DNA of 64,000 nt from Piper betle (lineage: Eukaryota > Streptophyta > Magnoliopsida > Piperales > Piperaceae), in contig JAURVB010014399.1 of NCBI GenBank assembly GCA_033002965.1, positions 62,001 to 126,000 on the forward strand. Reading direction: 5' to 3'. The position numbers were made by a program, and so were the translations under genes. The notes under the pieces were generated by a model. The model saw nothing but the letters and a program-made list of their open reading frames with translations. It ran no database searches and was not told the DNA's origin. Positions 34,025-47,553 of this stretch are shown here, piece after piece (position 1 is the stretch's first letter; every line of letters begins with the position of its first letter).

Positions 34025-36016
34025 GAGCTTCAATTTTTATGTGGTTTGTTTTTTCTTCTTTTCAGTTTATGTACTTAGATTTATTTATATTCTGTGGCTC
34101 GGATGATATTTTTTTAGCTCCTTGGAGGTGTGGAATATGTCTGTTGCTATTATATGTATTATTATTGTTGAATAAAGACATTGTTGTTCCAGTTAAATAA
34201 GTGAGATTATTGTTCCAAGTAGGAGAGTTAATCAAAGATCATAGCAAAACCATTGAATTGACCCAATTAGTAGGATGCTTCTAATGTGAATTCTTTGCTA
34301 AAGAGTAAAGTCTGATCAATCATGCATGCTGCTTCAGCTAGTCTTGATGAACTAAGCAAAAAGCTCCTAGTTTGAGCGCCCATTTTGTCAGATATGTAAT
34401 GCTTTTGTTAGCTTCTAATGTTCTCACAACATATAGAATCCTCCAATATTGTGGAAAATGCAAGTTGCTGAAGGCGTCAAAGACTCAAAATATCAAGACT
34501 GTTTGATTCAAGTTGAGAATGATGTGAACCACATATTTGATTCAAAGGAACAGACAGATGCTGGAATTGATAGCATGCATTATTGCCATTTATTTCACTT
34601 GCAAAAGGTTACTTCACAGGTAACATGACTCCTGTACAAGAGTGGCTAACAACCACTCAAAATCAGCTGTACAGCTACTCTGTATAGAAAGCTAACCAAC
34701 TCTAATCATCCAAAGAGAAACCATCAGATAGTTAGCAAGCGAAAAATAAAAATCCTAGGCATGCATTGTTTGGGAAGATCTCTCTTCTCTCATTTGCACG
34801 AGTATGAGACCTTGCTGTATATTGACTTGTATTGTAGGTGTTGATGGATGTGTACACAAAATGCCCATACTCGTGACCTTTGTTGAGCCAATTGTGAATG
34901 CGAGGCCTTTACATTTTATTGCCTCGATCCTAGGTTGCTTTGCTCTGTCATATCATAGGTGAGCAGCGTCCAGAACCCAGTTCTCTTTGAAGCGAGTTGA
35001 ACCGTTGCTCAACTCCGTCACCATTTCCAACAGGAGCTCGATTTTCCCGCAGCTAAATTCCAGTAAGTACTACGCTGTTTTCTTCCTTGAAAACTTACAA
35101 AATATGGTGGAAAGATTGGAACAGATAAATTTTCTCTCTAATTCTATCTCTTCCCCGAATTACGCTTCGCAAAAGCTCTAACTAGAGCTCAATTTTCCTG
35201 GCAGCTTTTTTAAAATAATATTGCTTCTAATTCCAATATGATGAAAAATAGGAGAAGAGAATTTTTCTTTGTCTACAGTGGCATTTTATCTCTTCCATGA
35301 ATCATCTTCTTGAGCTCCAACAATAGCTCAATCAGCTTCATGACCTTCCAGTAAGTACTTCTAGTGTCTAATAGATTGTTGGTAAGTACTGTTCTGCTTT
35401 CTTCCTTGTCAACTTTACAAATATGATTGACTGCCTTTGTATCTGACACTATCTCTCCTCGAATCCTGTTTCATCAGTTCCTATAGAGATAGAAGTCCTA
35501 AGCTCTCTTCATTCTCAACAAACCAGAACGCAAAAAAAAAAAAAAAATCCTTCATGAAAACTGAATGCAGAAAGTGGTGTAATACTATCTCTTCCATGAA
35601 TCCTGGTTCATTAGACGAATTGAATGCAGGAAGAACACTAAAATTTCATCAACCCAAGGTTCTCTCTTCTTCCTTGAAAAACTTGGCAAACCTGAATGCA
35701 ACAAGCCTCATAAAGACTGAATGCAATCATAGAAACACACACAAGCTCAGTGATCAGTTGGGTACTTACTTGATACAGGGGAAAGAGACAAGCAAGGTGG
35801 GAGACGAAGACGACGACGACGAACCCAGTGGGTTGGGCAAGGTGACCAAGACTCGTTTTTTTTTCCTGTAATAGAAAATGAAGGGAGGGGCCAACCAACA
35901 AGCCGAGCCGACGCTGCGGTTGGGCTCGAGCGGGCTCACCTATTTCCCTCCTCTTCTCTCACATCCTCCTCCTCGCCTCCTCATTTCGCGCGGCCGCCGC
36001 GTGGCCGACGCCGGCC
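34025..36016. other. Spacer with degenerate repeats
   Basis: The first 170 bp are the NHL 3' untranslated region. Between about 35040 and 35640 a segment with AGTAAGTACT...TTTCTTCCTTG and ATCTCTTCC(A/C)(C/T)GAAT recurs in degenerate form (near 35060, 35285, 35390, 35450 and 35590). The 144-codon open frame at 35437-35871 overlaps it and has no recognised family. From about 35880 the sequence turns GC-rich as the leader of the next gene. Confidence 0.5.
35040..35640 (+). repeat. Degenerate tandem duplications of about 330 bp
   Basis: GTAAGTACT...CTG(C/T)TTTCTTCCTTG occurs at 35063 and 35392 followed at similar distance by CTATCTCTTCCCCGAAT or CTATCTCTCCTCGAATCC. Further partial copies (TATCTCTTCCATGAATC) are at 35287 and 35588. 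Confidence 0.6.
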
Positions 36017-39000
36017 ATGGCCACGATGAAGCCGCCGGTGGCCAAGAAGGTGAAGCATGAGATGGTGATGTTCGGCGACGTCCGCAACGACGACTACTAC
36101 TGGCTCCGGGACGACTCTCGGTCAGACCCCGAAGTCCTCTCGTATCTCAAGGAGGAGAATGCCTACACCCAATCCGTCATGCAAGGTCTCATCTTTTCTC
36201 CATTATAGCGTAAAATTACACCTTACTTTTTCTATATATATGTGTATACGATGATTCTTCTTGTCTGTACAAACGAACCTATCATTACATTTGATTGCTT
36301 GATTCGACAAATTTAGATTCTTTTGATCTTTGTGTATTTGACAATTTTGTGTTTAGAGAGTAAGGCTTTTCAAGAGGAGCTTTACAAGGAAATCAGAGGG
36401 AGGATCAAGGAGGATGATATATCCGCTCCTTTACGTGATGGTCCTTACTACTACTATGAGAAGACTTTCCAAGGCAAGGAGTATGTAGTGCATTGCCGGC
36501 GTCGTGTGCCGGATGTTGGGGCTCGGCGTTCTGTGCATGATGTGATGCCGACGGGGCCGGATGCCCCTCCTGAGCGTGTGATATTGGATGAGAACGTCAA
36601 GGCTCAAGGACACGACTACTACAGTGTTGATGCATTTGAAGTATTTGTTCTTTCTTTTACTTCCTTTCTGTTCTTGGATTTGTCAAACCTTTGTTAAGGA
36701 TTTATAATGCTTTGTTTTGTATAGGTTAGCCCAAACCATAAGCTGGTGGCATATGCAGAGGATACCAAGGGAAATGAGATTTATACTGTTTATGTCATTG
36801 ATGCTGAAACACAAGAACCTGTGGGAAAGCCTCTGACAAATATAACATCATATCTGGAGTGGGCTGGGAATGATTCATTGGTTTACATTACTATGGATAA
36901 GACTCTTCGTCCTGACAAGGTCTGTCCATGGTGATATTTGTTCATGAGAGGATTTAGAGCAGCTGTTTCTGATTGAACGTCTAACCTGTTGCGTTTTTCT
37001 TTTTCGCTCAGGTTTGGTCTCACAAGTTGGGTACTGATCAATCGAGTGATATATGCCTGTTACCATGAGAAGGATGACATGTTCTCTCTAGATCTTGCAA
37101 GGTCTGAGAACAAGCAATACTTATTTGTTGGATCTGAAAGTAGAAATACCAGGTCGATAATGTATTTGGATGTTTCCAAGCAAGCAACAGAATTAACGGT
37201 GTTGACACCACGTGTGTATGGCATTGATATATCATGCAAGCCACCGTGGTGATCACTTCTTTATTAAGAGAAGAAGTGACGAGTTCTATAACTCTGAACT
37301 ACTCGCTTGCCCCATAGATGACACCTCTGATATGAAAGTTTTGCTCCCTCACAGGGATAGGTACCATAACATAGTCCCATTTCTCTTTTTATTTTATTTT
37401 ATTTTTACACTGCTTCTTTTCACCATCGATATTTCTTTTATCTTAATCTAGCAAACTAGCAAGCACGGTACAGTTCTTTTACTCCAGTATCCAGTTTCTT
37501 TTGTTGCATCGTTTATCGACCATTCATTTCTTTTTGTGTCAATGTTGCAATCCTTCTAGCTTCTACCTGAACGTGGTAGCCATATGTCTTTGATGTTGTT
37601 TATCCAAGGCCCAAGTGGATGAGTAGTTTACATGTGTCCGATGTGACAATATGACCTGCATTGCTTCTGTTTAAAACCTTTAGTCTGTTGATCTTGCAAG
37701 TTCCTTGAACTTAAAGTGTACGCAAGAGTTGGATTCAGAATAAGCAAATTTTCAATTTTATATGGGAGAGATACTAATCAATGATATTGTCTACATACGC
37801 CTTGAAAGTGGTGGCTGCTTGCCATTTCTTCTCTACCCAAGATCCATAAACCAAGTAAATGATTATTTATCATACACAAACACGTAAAACATTCCTTGAG
37901 TCCTTTGTTGTCCTTCCTATAATGTTGACCTAGCATGAACAATGTAGAACTAATCAGCTCCTCATATCTTCTAGCGTGAAGATACAGCAAATGAGACTTT
38001 TCATTGATCATCTTGTTGTATATGAGCGGGAAAATGGTCTGCCAAAAGTAACAGTGTATGGCCTTCCTCCAATTGGGAAGCCAATTGAAGCACTTCAGGG
38101 TGGACATGCAGTTGAGTTTATTGACCCGGTATACTCTGCATATGACGAAGATGCAGAGTTTTCAACCAGCATTTTGCGATTTTCTTATAGCTCGTTGAAG
38201 ACTCCTGTTTCTGTATATGACTATGATATGAACCACAAAATTTCTGTTCTGAAAAAAATAGAAAAGGTATGTTTTCTTTTTACAAACACTTAGGTGGTTG
38301 AACACGTGATTGACTAATTTTAGCTAACGAGTATCAAAGTGTCGCCAATGGCGCTTGTAAGTTGTAACTTGCTTCAATTTTTCAATACTTATGTTCAGGT
38401 TTTGGGAGGCTTTAATTCATCAGAATACGTCACAGAGAGAAAGTGGGCTTTTGCTACAGATGGCACTCAAGTACCCATGTCAATCGTGTACAAAAAGAAC
38501 CTTGTAAAGCTTGATGGATCTGATCCATTGCTTCTTTATGGCTATGGTTCCTATGAGGTACAGCAGTGATTATTCAGTGAATTTTGTACCTATTATCAGG
38601 TGCAAACCTGTCATTCCAATTTTTGCATTTCATTTCAATTGTTAAGGCGTTAATTTGACAAGAAGTTCATACCAGATATCTTGTGCTTATTTATAATGAT
38701 CAGATTTCATTATGCCAGGCAATGTGGTAGACTATCTTTGGCTGTAGTAGTAATGTTATAAGTTACTAATAATCTTTTGAAATTTTGTCTAAGTGTGTGG
38801 TACTCTTTGGTCCAATTTGGATTTGTAAATTAAACAGAATTTACTATTTATATCAGATGCAGTTACTTTTTTTTCCCCTGAAAATTAATTATTTTTCACT
38901 TCTTTTAGTTGTGATCTTATTCCTTGTTTATAATTCAATTTCATTTTGTCAATTTAGGCTTACTGTGAAATCTTATTTTATTGTGATAGGCATGTATTGA

Positions 39001-40509
39001 TCCCAGTTTCCGCCAGTCAAGATTATCATTGATAGACAGGGGATTTATATTTGTAATAGCTCACATTCGTGGAGGAGTGAAATGGGAGAAAATGGTATGA
39101 GGATGGGAAGCTTCTGAGAAAAAGAAACACTTTCACCGATTTTATTGCTTGTGCAGAGTATTTAATTGCTCACAAGTATTGTCCAAAAGAAAAATTATGT
39201 ATAGAGGGGAGGAGCGCAGGAGGATTGCTAATTGGTGCCGTCTTAAACATGAGGCCTGATTTATTCAAGGCAGCTGTGGCCGGAGTTCCATTTGTGGATG
39301 TAGTGACTACAATGCTTGATCCAACTATCCCGTTAACTACATCTGAGTGGGAGGTAAATAATATTTATATTGGAAAAATTATATGTTGCACAAGGCCTGA
39401 CGTTTTGCTAGTTGTATCTGGTTCTGGAATTCATACCTTCAACAATTTGTGGAAAGAAGTCAAAAATTAATTTATCAGTAGATTGATAAGATTTAAATTT
39501 GATCAGTGTGATTATTGTTCTTGTTTTTGATATCATATGAAATTAAGAAATTTACCTGAAAATCTTTAATAAGTGATGGTTGCCTATGAATAATGTTATG
39601 TCCTTGTGGTTTGTCATTAATCTCTTTGTTTTGGTGCAGGAATGGGGTGATCCACGTAAGGAGGAATTTTATTTCTATATGAAGTCATATTCTCCTGTTG
39701 ATAACGTGAGTTTAGAATCTTTGTTTTTTGTGTGTCTGTGACTTTTTATTTGCACTTGAATCTTTGAATAATTAATGTATGCATGTTCTGGGATCAAATT
39801 ATTTATTCAGTTTATCTAGTTTAATGGAAAACGTATTGCTAACCATTCGCTATCATTTAAGCCATTATCTAATTATATTTCATATTTTGTTTGAAATGGA
39901 GTTACCAATCTTTGTTGTACTTTCAGGTTGCTGCTCAGAATTATCCCAACATTCTGGTTACTGCTGGCCTAAATGGTAACAACTAAACTAAATGAAATAT
40001 CATGACTATTATTTACATAAAACTTGTCCAATAAGATCTAGATTACCCATTCCAATCGAAACAATTACGAGCACAATTTTTGCTACAGACCCCCGTGTTC
40101 TCTACTCCGAACCTTCCAAATTTGTAGCCAAGCTAAGGGATCTTAAGACAGACAAGAACATCCTCATTTTCAAAGTTGAGCTTGGTGCTGGGCACTTTTC
40201 AAAGTCTGGAAGGTAATTTGAAGTATTGATACCCTTTCTGTTTTCTTTGAATTTTGAGTTTACGTTTCTGATTTTGGTACACTAAAATTATGGAGCACAG
40301 TTTATTCTACTTTCCACTTTTTTATGCTTAGTTTGCTCTGCATTTTTGGCGCATCATTCTTAAAATTGCAACTGGGTGCATGTTGCAGATTCGAAAAGCT
40401 ACAGGAAGATGCTTTCATTTATACGTATTTGTTGAAGGCGTTGGGCATGCTTCCTGCAACATATATTCATGAAAATAAACATGTTGGGACTGATCTCGGC
40501 TGCTGTTGA
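36017..40509 (+). pseudogene. Oligopeptidase B / protease 2-like prolyl oligopeptidase (S9A), frame-damaged
   Basis: Eleven exons would encode about 723 residues: 36017-36185, 36357-36640, 36725-36919, 37012-37360, 37975-38266, 38399-38557, 38990-39353, 39640-39705, 39927-39975, 40089-40212 and 40389-40509. N-terminus (DDYYWLRDD), propeller blades (GKEYVVHCRRR, AYAEDTKGNEIYTVYV, VTERKWAFATDGT) and the hydrolase end are clear. Catalytic Ser (EGRSAGGLL), Asp (GLNDPRV) and His (GAGHFSKSG) are all present. Exon 4 is 349 nt where the frame needs 347: one extra T near 37060 (TGA at 37066-37068) and one extra base near 37231. Exon 7 lacks 2 nt just after RGG (TGA at 39098-39100). Every splice site is otherwise fine. 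Either a young pseudogene or a working gene with consensus indel errors; most changes lie in short homopolymer contexts. The enzyme would cleave small peptides after basic residues in plastid, mitochondrion or cytosol. Confidence 0.85.
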
Positions 40510-41591
40510 TTGGGGGTCTGATTTTTTTTTAATTTCATTTGGTCTTTCCTAATTGATAAGTCAGAATTAGACGTGTCATTGAACAAGATTGACTGTAATG
40601 GAACTAGCGATCTCACTCACCCTAATGAGGCTTGTGTGGTACTTAGTATTTCCCTTAAACTTTTTTATGTAGTCATAAGGCATGAAGGAAGGATGTCTTC
40701 TAGGTCTGCCACACGGAAACAACTCTGCTGTAGCTCATATTCATTTCCACCAGATGCTGATTAGACCTCTTAAAATTAATTTTGATACTTTGTACATCTC
40801 GAAATTTTCAATTCTACCTCTTTTGTGCATTGAGATAAAATTTACATTATTTTTAATTAGTTGTTAGAGCTATTTGACATTGTTATTTTTGTCATTTTCC
40901 ATCTTTTTTATTTTTTTTCTATTTTGATTTCAAAGTTTTTGGCTGTGGCGAATTCGAGCATCCCACAAAAAAAGATAGGTAATTCTTTGAGTCATACGAA
41001 TGCTTTTGCATTTGAATAATTCATCCAAGTTTTTAAGATTATCAATAATCTTTTTGAAAGTTGTCTTTAACAAATAAAAATGGGAAAATAGAATAAATTT
41101 ATATTAATATAAGAAAGATCACTTGACTGAGTCGACCCAGTTATTAGCGTAAATAAAAAGCAAAAAAGGTATGCAAAAGAACCCAAGAGGAGGGAGACGG
41201 AGGACTGAAAGAGCCTAGTCTTACGATTCGATCAATTACCATCTAGGTCTGGATTGATTTAATATATTTTTTGTTCAAAAAAATTACTTATAATATTTTA
41301 GCTAATTCAATGGTTTAATAAAATTAGCCTTCATTATCCCATCTAATAATATTAAAAAATATTTTTTAGTTAAAAACTCTTTTAAGGTTATCGGCATTTG
41401 AAAATTATCTCTGATTAGTTCGACTCAAATTCTTGAATTTAGAGACATAAATAAACAAAAGACAAAATATCTTAATTAAAAAAGAAGAACAAGAATAAAA
41501 AAACTCACTTGACTGTAGTTATTAGCCTAACAAAGAATTAGAAATAAGAGGGTCTGCAAGAAAACCCCAACAAGGGAGACAAAGCGGGGAG
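40510..41591. other. Spacer between the oligopeptidase and CCDC12 genes
   Basis: 3' flank, then AT-rich sequence. A stretch at 41112-41215 (CACTTGACTGAGTCGACCCA...GGAGGGAGACGGAGG) is a diverged copy of the immediate CCDC12 leader at 41506-41602. No gene supported. Confidence 0.5.
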
Positions 41592-44116
41592 ATGGAGGAG
41601 GCCGTCGCCCGCCGCGAGCGCCTCAAAGCCCTCAGAGCTGCCCATGAACTTCTCTCCACCCCCGACGACCCTCCCCCCTCCGCCGCATCCCCTCCACCCA
41701 CCGACGCGGACGCCGACGTCGACGACGCCGCCGACGGCGGTGCTGTACCACCCGATGCCGGCGTTGGATACCAACAAGCTCCGTACTTTTTTCTCCCCCT
41801 CGTTCGGTCTCTTGTTCCTGTTTCTAGGGTTTCTTCTAGTATTGTGTCTGCCTCATGGAGTTTGCTAAAGGTTTGGGAGTTTTGTCGGCGGAGTGAAATA
41901 GAAATAGAGAAACTTTAACAAATTTGGGAGTTTCGTCTGCGGAGTGAAATAGAATCGAGAAACTTTAACATGGGTGGGGATGATATCTGCGTTTTGGCAT
42001 CGGTTGTTAGTTGTTTGATCAAATGTTTCTACTTCATATGGCTTCAAAGATGATTCATGTCAAATGTTTTTCGCTATGAACTTATCGATTATGCCTGAAT
42101 TCTTACAAGTTAGGGCCTGTTTTTTTGTTGGAGAGTAAATTTTATTTATTTATTTTTTGAATAAAAAGTTTTTCCTTATATTCTAGGAAGAATATATATA
42201 TATATTGTGTGGAATTTCAGTTTTTAGATATTTAGGCACTTAATGGTGTTTGGACAAGCCAAAGTTGTAGGATGAACTCAATTGGTATGCACTATGATGC
42301 ATACAATTTCCCTAAATAGCGTACTGATTATTCAGTACCAACTATCGTTTCAACTTGTAGTGGATGTTTCTTGAAACTCATATATCGGTAGACATTTCGT
42401 TTGCAACTCCCGTAGCTTGGGATTCTTGTCTACTGGTGATTGGCGAAGTCTTAATACACCTCATCCCGAAACTCTGTTCGTGCTTAAATATTGTTATTTT
42501 ATTAAGTATGAGCCTGATAAGTTTATATCCATTCTACTCTGAAATTGCTTGCGTTAGATATCACAGTGATACGCATAGGAACTTGCCAATATTTGGATTT
42601 ACTTTTTCTTTTAAGCATGCCTTTGCTTGATTGTTGATCGTTTTTTATTCTTTAGTGAAGAACATATTCTTGGTTATCTTCTCTTCTTCAAGAGTTTTAT
42701 TTTAAAAGATAATTTTCTTTATTGATCATCGTTCTTACCTTGCATTTCATCAGTAATTCTCTATGTAATATTTTGTGCAGAATTCCTAATGTGAAATTTA
42801 GGAATTACCTTCCCCATGCTAAGGAGCTTCAGGAGGGGAAGATTGTGCCTCCTGCTCCGCCTAAATTTGACGAGCCAGTTTCTGAAATTGCTCCTCAATC
42901 TGATGATGCTGAGGTATTAATGTACAACTTATATATTATGCATGTTGTTGATTCGTATACACCTGTACAATATCTCCAATATGCTGGAAAAAATCAGGAT
43001 CCATTTGTAAATTTCGCTCCAAAGAAGGCCAACTGGGATTTGAGACGAGATGTGCAGAAGAGGCTTGATAAGCTTGAGAGGCGTACTCAGAAAGCTATTT
43101 ACCAATTAATGCGTAAGTCTTCTCTTCATTTACAAAATCTAAGCATGATTTAAGTGCTCAGTTTATAGCTGTTCATTTATACTATGATGGTATTCATATT
43201 CATCTTCATTTACATTGTCAGTTGATGAAATTTAGCGAAACAAATGTCTTATAGCTATAATTGCCAATCATTCCAGAGTCCAATTCAAGCTTGCTTTCAT
43301 ATTGGTCTTAAATCTTCAAATTATTTTTATGTGAGCTGCCAATAGTATATGTATCTTTTCCATCTCTGTTTGGGGGAGGGCCATGGTATCCTATTCTGTT
43401 AAATACATGCATGTTTATTTTTGAATCACCTGTCGCTTTTCACTACATCATCTTTCAGTTAGTTAGTTATAATACATATCAGATGTAGGGAAAAGTGATC
43501 TCTCAAGCCAGCAGCTTTTTAGAAGATGGTCGTTAAGTATCTACTGGGAATCATTCGCATGATGCGAAGCATGTGCCAATTTGTTTATGTTAATTATCAT
43601 TTCTCTTATTAATCCAATACAATCTACTTAAGTGTTCCAATTTAAGTTTTAATAAGTTCCTGTCTACAGAATTATTTGTCCTGATTTGTAAATGCCGGTC
43701 TTTAATTCTGGAGTTCCATGGATATGCTCTGACGTATGAGTCACTGAGACTGTTAAGAGGTTTTAGATTATGCCTGTAGCTTGTGTATACTAATTAGCAA
43801 ATTATCCTTCTATCATCATACTCTAAAAATGTCGACACCAAGTTATTTGAGGGTATTTAGGAGAGTAATATTTGTATCTTTGCTTATTATTTTTTCCGTG
43901 GATGAGTTTACTGAGAGCCAGCTTTGTCGTTATTTTCCTCAAAACTCCATTTTACTGAGAACAGTTTTAGTTGAAATAGACTGTATACTGACATATGTTG
44001 GATATTTTTGTCCTGTTTTTGAAAGTTTTATGACACTAATTGCAGAGGAACAAGAGAAACAAAGACAAGAATCTGCAGAAGAAAATGGTGAGGAGATCAA
44101 AGCCATAGAGAGCTGA
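41592..44116 (+). CDS. CCDC12 / Cwf18 pre-mRNA splicing factor
   Basis: Four exons (41592-41782, 42781-42913, 42998-43112, 44046-44116) join in frame to 169 residues. The start MEEAVARRERLKALRAAHEL, the block VKFRNYLPHAKELQEGKIVPP, DPFVNFAPKKANWDLRRDVQ, and the coiled coil KRLDKLERRTQKAIYQLM with an acidic tail identify the cwf18 family. This small protein joins the activated spliceosome and the NineTeen-related group in the nucleus. The region encoded by the end of exon 1 (Asp/Ala/Pro-rich) is the variable part of the family. The exon 1 donor is GTACTT and the phase-2 joint gives Pro-Ile-Pro-Asn-Val. Intact and normal in length; expected to be expressed in all tissues. Confidence 0.93.
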
Positions 44117-46505
44117 TGATTCCTTCATGCGATGTAGAAATAGAAAACTTAACATGAAGAAGAACCAATGCCTGGATTTGCTGTGACATGGAGAAAGTTA
44201 TGTCTCTCTCCTTCCTTTTAAATTCCTTGTTTTTAATTAAAAAAAAATACTTGTTGCGCAGTGAACCAAACACTAGAGAATATCATTATAGCGTGCTTGT
44301 TCTACAATCTGTTTCCAATCTGCTATAATCCTTCTCCAAACCAGGAGGTATCGAGGTCTATGGAAGAAAATATTATCAGTACCCAAAAAAAAAAAGAATA
44401 TGAGAAGGTTAATGAAACGTAGGAAGGGTATTGATAATTCTTGGGATTATAGTTTGTTATTTATACTGAAAGCAATAGAAAATACGAAGTGCAATATGGT
44501 CAAAGATTTTTAACCACCCGTTGCATGCCCCTCTTGGCAAGTTACACTTGGCTAGTGAGAGTAAAATGCAATGAAAGCAATTGGAACAGTAGCAACAGAC
44601 GGAGAAACGGGAAGTATGAACATCCGAAGGAGTCATGCTCGAAAAAGAACGACCGAGGAATTTAAATTAATCAAAACTACTGTAGGAACAGATATGTAGA
44701 CAGGCATTAAATGTAATTGAGGGAAAAAAGTAACTTTTCAGAAATGGAATTGATGATCCCGACTGGTATGAGGGAACATTGGTCGTCCTCTCTAGCAGTA
44801 CAACCATAACGTGTTTTATCTTGAAGAAAAAATTATCAGTTGTTGCATGTTGTGACCGAAGTTCCAACCGGAAGCAGACAATGACCTGTCCAGACCTGGC
44901 ACAAAAAGAAGAAGTAAATGTGATTCTGTCTACAGGAATTTCTGCTTTTCTGATACCAAAAAACGCAAACGGTTGATTTTCTTCTTCTTTTCTTCTGTTC
45001 TAAAAATTATGACCCAATTGCATGCAGCATGCACTTCAGATCTTAAGAACCAATGGCAATATAAAACGGACATACCCAACAAGTTGCGTGTGATATTAAG
45101 TATAAACCATTGAAAACACAAGTGTAGTAGATCAATCGTATTGCAGAGGAGTAACCAGTAATGTGTCCAACTGGTCTGACGGTTCTGTCGATTTATTATT
45201 TAGTCTTCTAAGCTTCGTATATGAAAACAAATGAAAAGGGTGAGTGTATAGACAGAAGTCACAGAACAGTACTCAATCACGGGCTTCCACAGCATTTTCT
45301 GGCCCCTCTATGATCCGGATGAAGTAAAAAACAAGAAGCGGAATAATGGAAAGAACCGTCTCTGTTTCACAGGTGCTCACCATTCGATCTCTTCACTTGA
45401 CCAGAATGTCCACCTAGTCATGGCCCAAATTTCTAACCATGCTACCTGCTCCTCACTATCGTCGCTTTTAGACTCTCTTTCTCCTTGGAGATGAGCATTT
45501 GCCGATGTAATTCTGGTAGAGGACCAAGTCTTCCTTGAAGTGACCGATCATTGGCAGGGAGGTACCAGGGAGCAGTTGTTTATCTGGTCCTGCCCAACTT
45601 AGTTAAAACCATTTTGTCCACTTGTCTAGATTATAATTAGCATTGCTGGCTACTAGCATATAATGTGAATGCATGGTCGTTATTCACAAATTACTTTCAA
45701 TCCATCTAACTTCTTCGATGTATGTTTTTAAGGAGTCACAGACTCACTGAGTGAGGTATCGTAAATGCTAGTTTAACATGTCCAGTCCCATCACCTTAAG
45801 CAAAAGAGATACAAAGTACCTACGGTTTCTGGGATACCATTGTTTTTTTCTATGGAAACGTAAATTATGATGGTAATGATGTGTGAATCAGGAGAACTCC
45901 CCAGTCCTGCGAAGAGAAAATTGTCCAAGAAAACAACACACTATCAGAAGATGCCAATCAACTCAACCAGTTGTGTCTTGCAATCCCCGTCCCCGTCTCA
46001 TGCTTGAAAGACATAACGTGAGTGTACATATAGAAACGAAGGGTTCAAAATCAAAGAAGAAAGAGGAATTCAAAGCAAACAGAGGATGAAACAGTCAATA
46101 ACTGCGCGGCCGCTACAGTCACAAGACCTCATCTCCCCTACACCTCAAGCCCACGGAATGAGCAGATCATATGGCGCTTTCCCACCTTCTGAAAAGAATG
46201 TCTTATATTTGGCAATGGATAGGCTAGCAGCAGACGGAGACATGTAATGCAACAGTACCCCAAAATATGCTCTGGTTGGGAGAAACGGAGATTTGAGTTT
46301 TGAGGGAAAATGTGGCATATGCATTAAATTATGCAACTACAGGTTGTGAAGATTTACTGAACAATACAATGTAGGGTGGGGGTGGTTCTACTTCTGCTGT
46401 TCTACACACTAGCGAGGATGAGACTGTGGAGGTGTGGAAAGAAAGGGACTGGACCAAGGTGCATACCAACTACCTCTCTTGATGGGCTCGTCATGCGAGG
46501 CCAGA
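44117..46505. other. Spacer downstream of CCDC12
   Basis: No gene supported. Open frames of 60-70 codons have no recognised family. Sequence is mixed AT-rich with no clear repeats. Confidence 0.5.
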
Positions 46506-46999
46506 CATATAATATATATATTAGGGAGATTTTTCCAGTCGTTGGATTTAATCCTACGGCTGGAAATTAATTTCCCCCTCCCTCCCACCCCTAACTCCGG
46601 TGGTGCTTCCCCGGTCGGCCACCTGCCCCTCTTCCCACGCGCATCCCCTCCACTCCTGCCTGTTGTGCCCGACTTCTTCGCCCGCTCCCTGTTTTGGCGC
46701 GCCACCTTGGATCACCCGAGGCAGAGTCAGAAATAGGGGGGGGACAAGGTTAGGATGGTCGTCGGGGTTGGTGGCTAGCGGTGACCCTTGTAAGGTGGGC
46801 GGCAGTAGGTGGCCCAGGAGGAAATCGGTAAGGAGGGGAGAAAGAAGGGAGGCGGTGATGAAGTGTCCTTGGCGGGTAGTGGGCGACCGGTGGCATCCTT
46901 GGTTGGCAGTGGGTGGCAAGCAGTGAGGTCCCTGGCGGTGGGGTAGTGCGACAAAACAGAGGGGTGGTGCGGCAAAACAGGGGAGAGGAAATAAACGAT

Positions 47000-47275
47000 G
47001 ACAATTTTGTAATAAAAACTTGACTCACTTCCGAATCGAGTCAATATTACAAAATATATCCCAAAAACATAAAAAAATAGTAAAATGTCATAAAATAAAA
47101 TAATTTAGTTCTAACTCGAATAACATACTCTAAACCTAAACTTAACGTGTCATTTGAGTTAGAACTCGATTATTTCATTTTATAGTATTTTAGTGTATTT
47201 TTTCATATTTTTCGAGATATATTTCGTGATATTGACTTGAGTATGGGAGCGAGTCAAGTTTTTATTATAAAATTG
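47000..47275. repeat. Fold-back repeat, copy 1
   Basis: Left arm from 47000 (GACAATTTTGTAATAAAAAC, TTGACTC) pairs with the right arm ending at 47275 (GCGAGTCAAGTTTTTATTAT, AAAATTG). Inner arms continue through TAGTTCTAACTCGA against GAGTTAGAACTCGA. Total arm length is about 120 bp. Confidence 0.8.
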
Positions 47276-47327
47276 CCATCGAGTCGATGGGGGAGAAAAC
47301 AGGGTTGGTGAAGAAAAATGAAACAAT

Positions 47328-47553
47328 GACAATTTTATAATAAAAACTTGACTCACTTCTGACTTGAGTTAATATTACAAAATACATCTCAAAAAATACA
47401 AAAAGAATAGAGTAAAATACTATAAAATAAATTAATCCATTACAACTCGATTATTTTATTTTATGAAATTTTCCTGTATTTTTTTAATATTTTTTGGGAT
47501 TTATTTCATAATATTGACTTGAGTCGGAGCGAGTCAAGTTTTCATTACGAAAT
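47328..47553. repeat. Fold-back repeat, copy 2
   Basis: Same structure as copy 1 in the same orientation, somewhat shorter: GACAATTTTATAATAAAAAC...CTCACTT at left, GAGCGAGTCAAGTTTTCATT at right. A third lone right arm follows at 47571-47636. Confidence 0.8.

Noticed and set aside
35437..35871. 144-codon frame with an acidic run
   Set aside because: Overlaps degenerate tandem repeats and a poly-A run; no family resemblance and no promoter or splice context.
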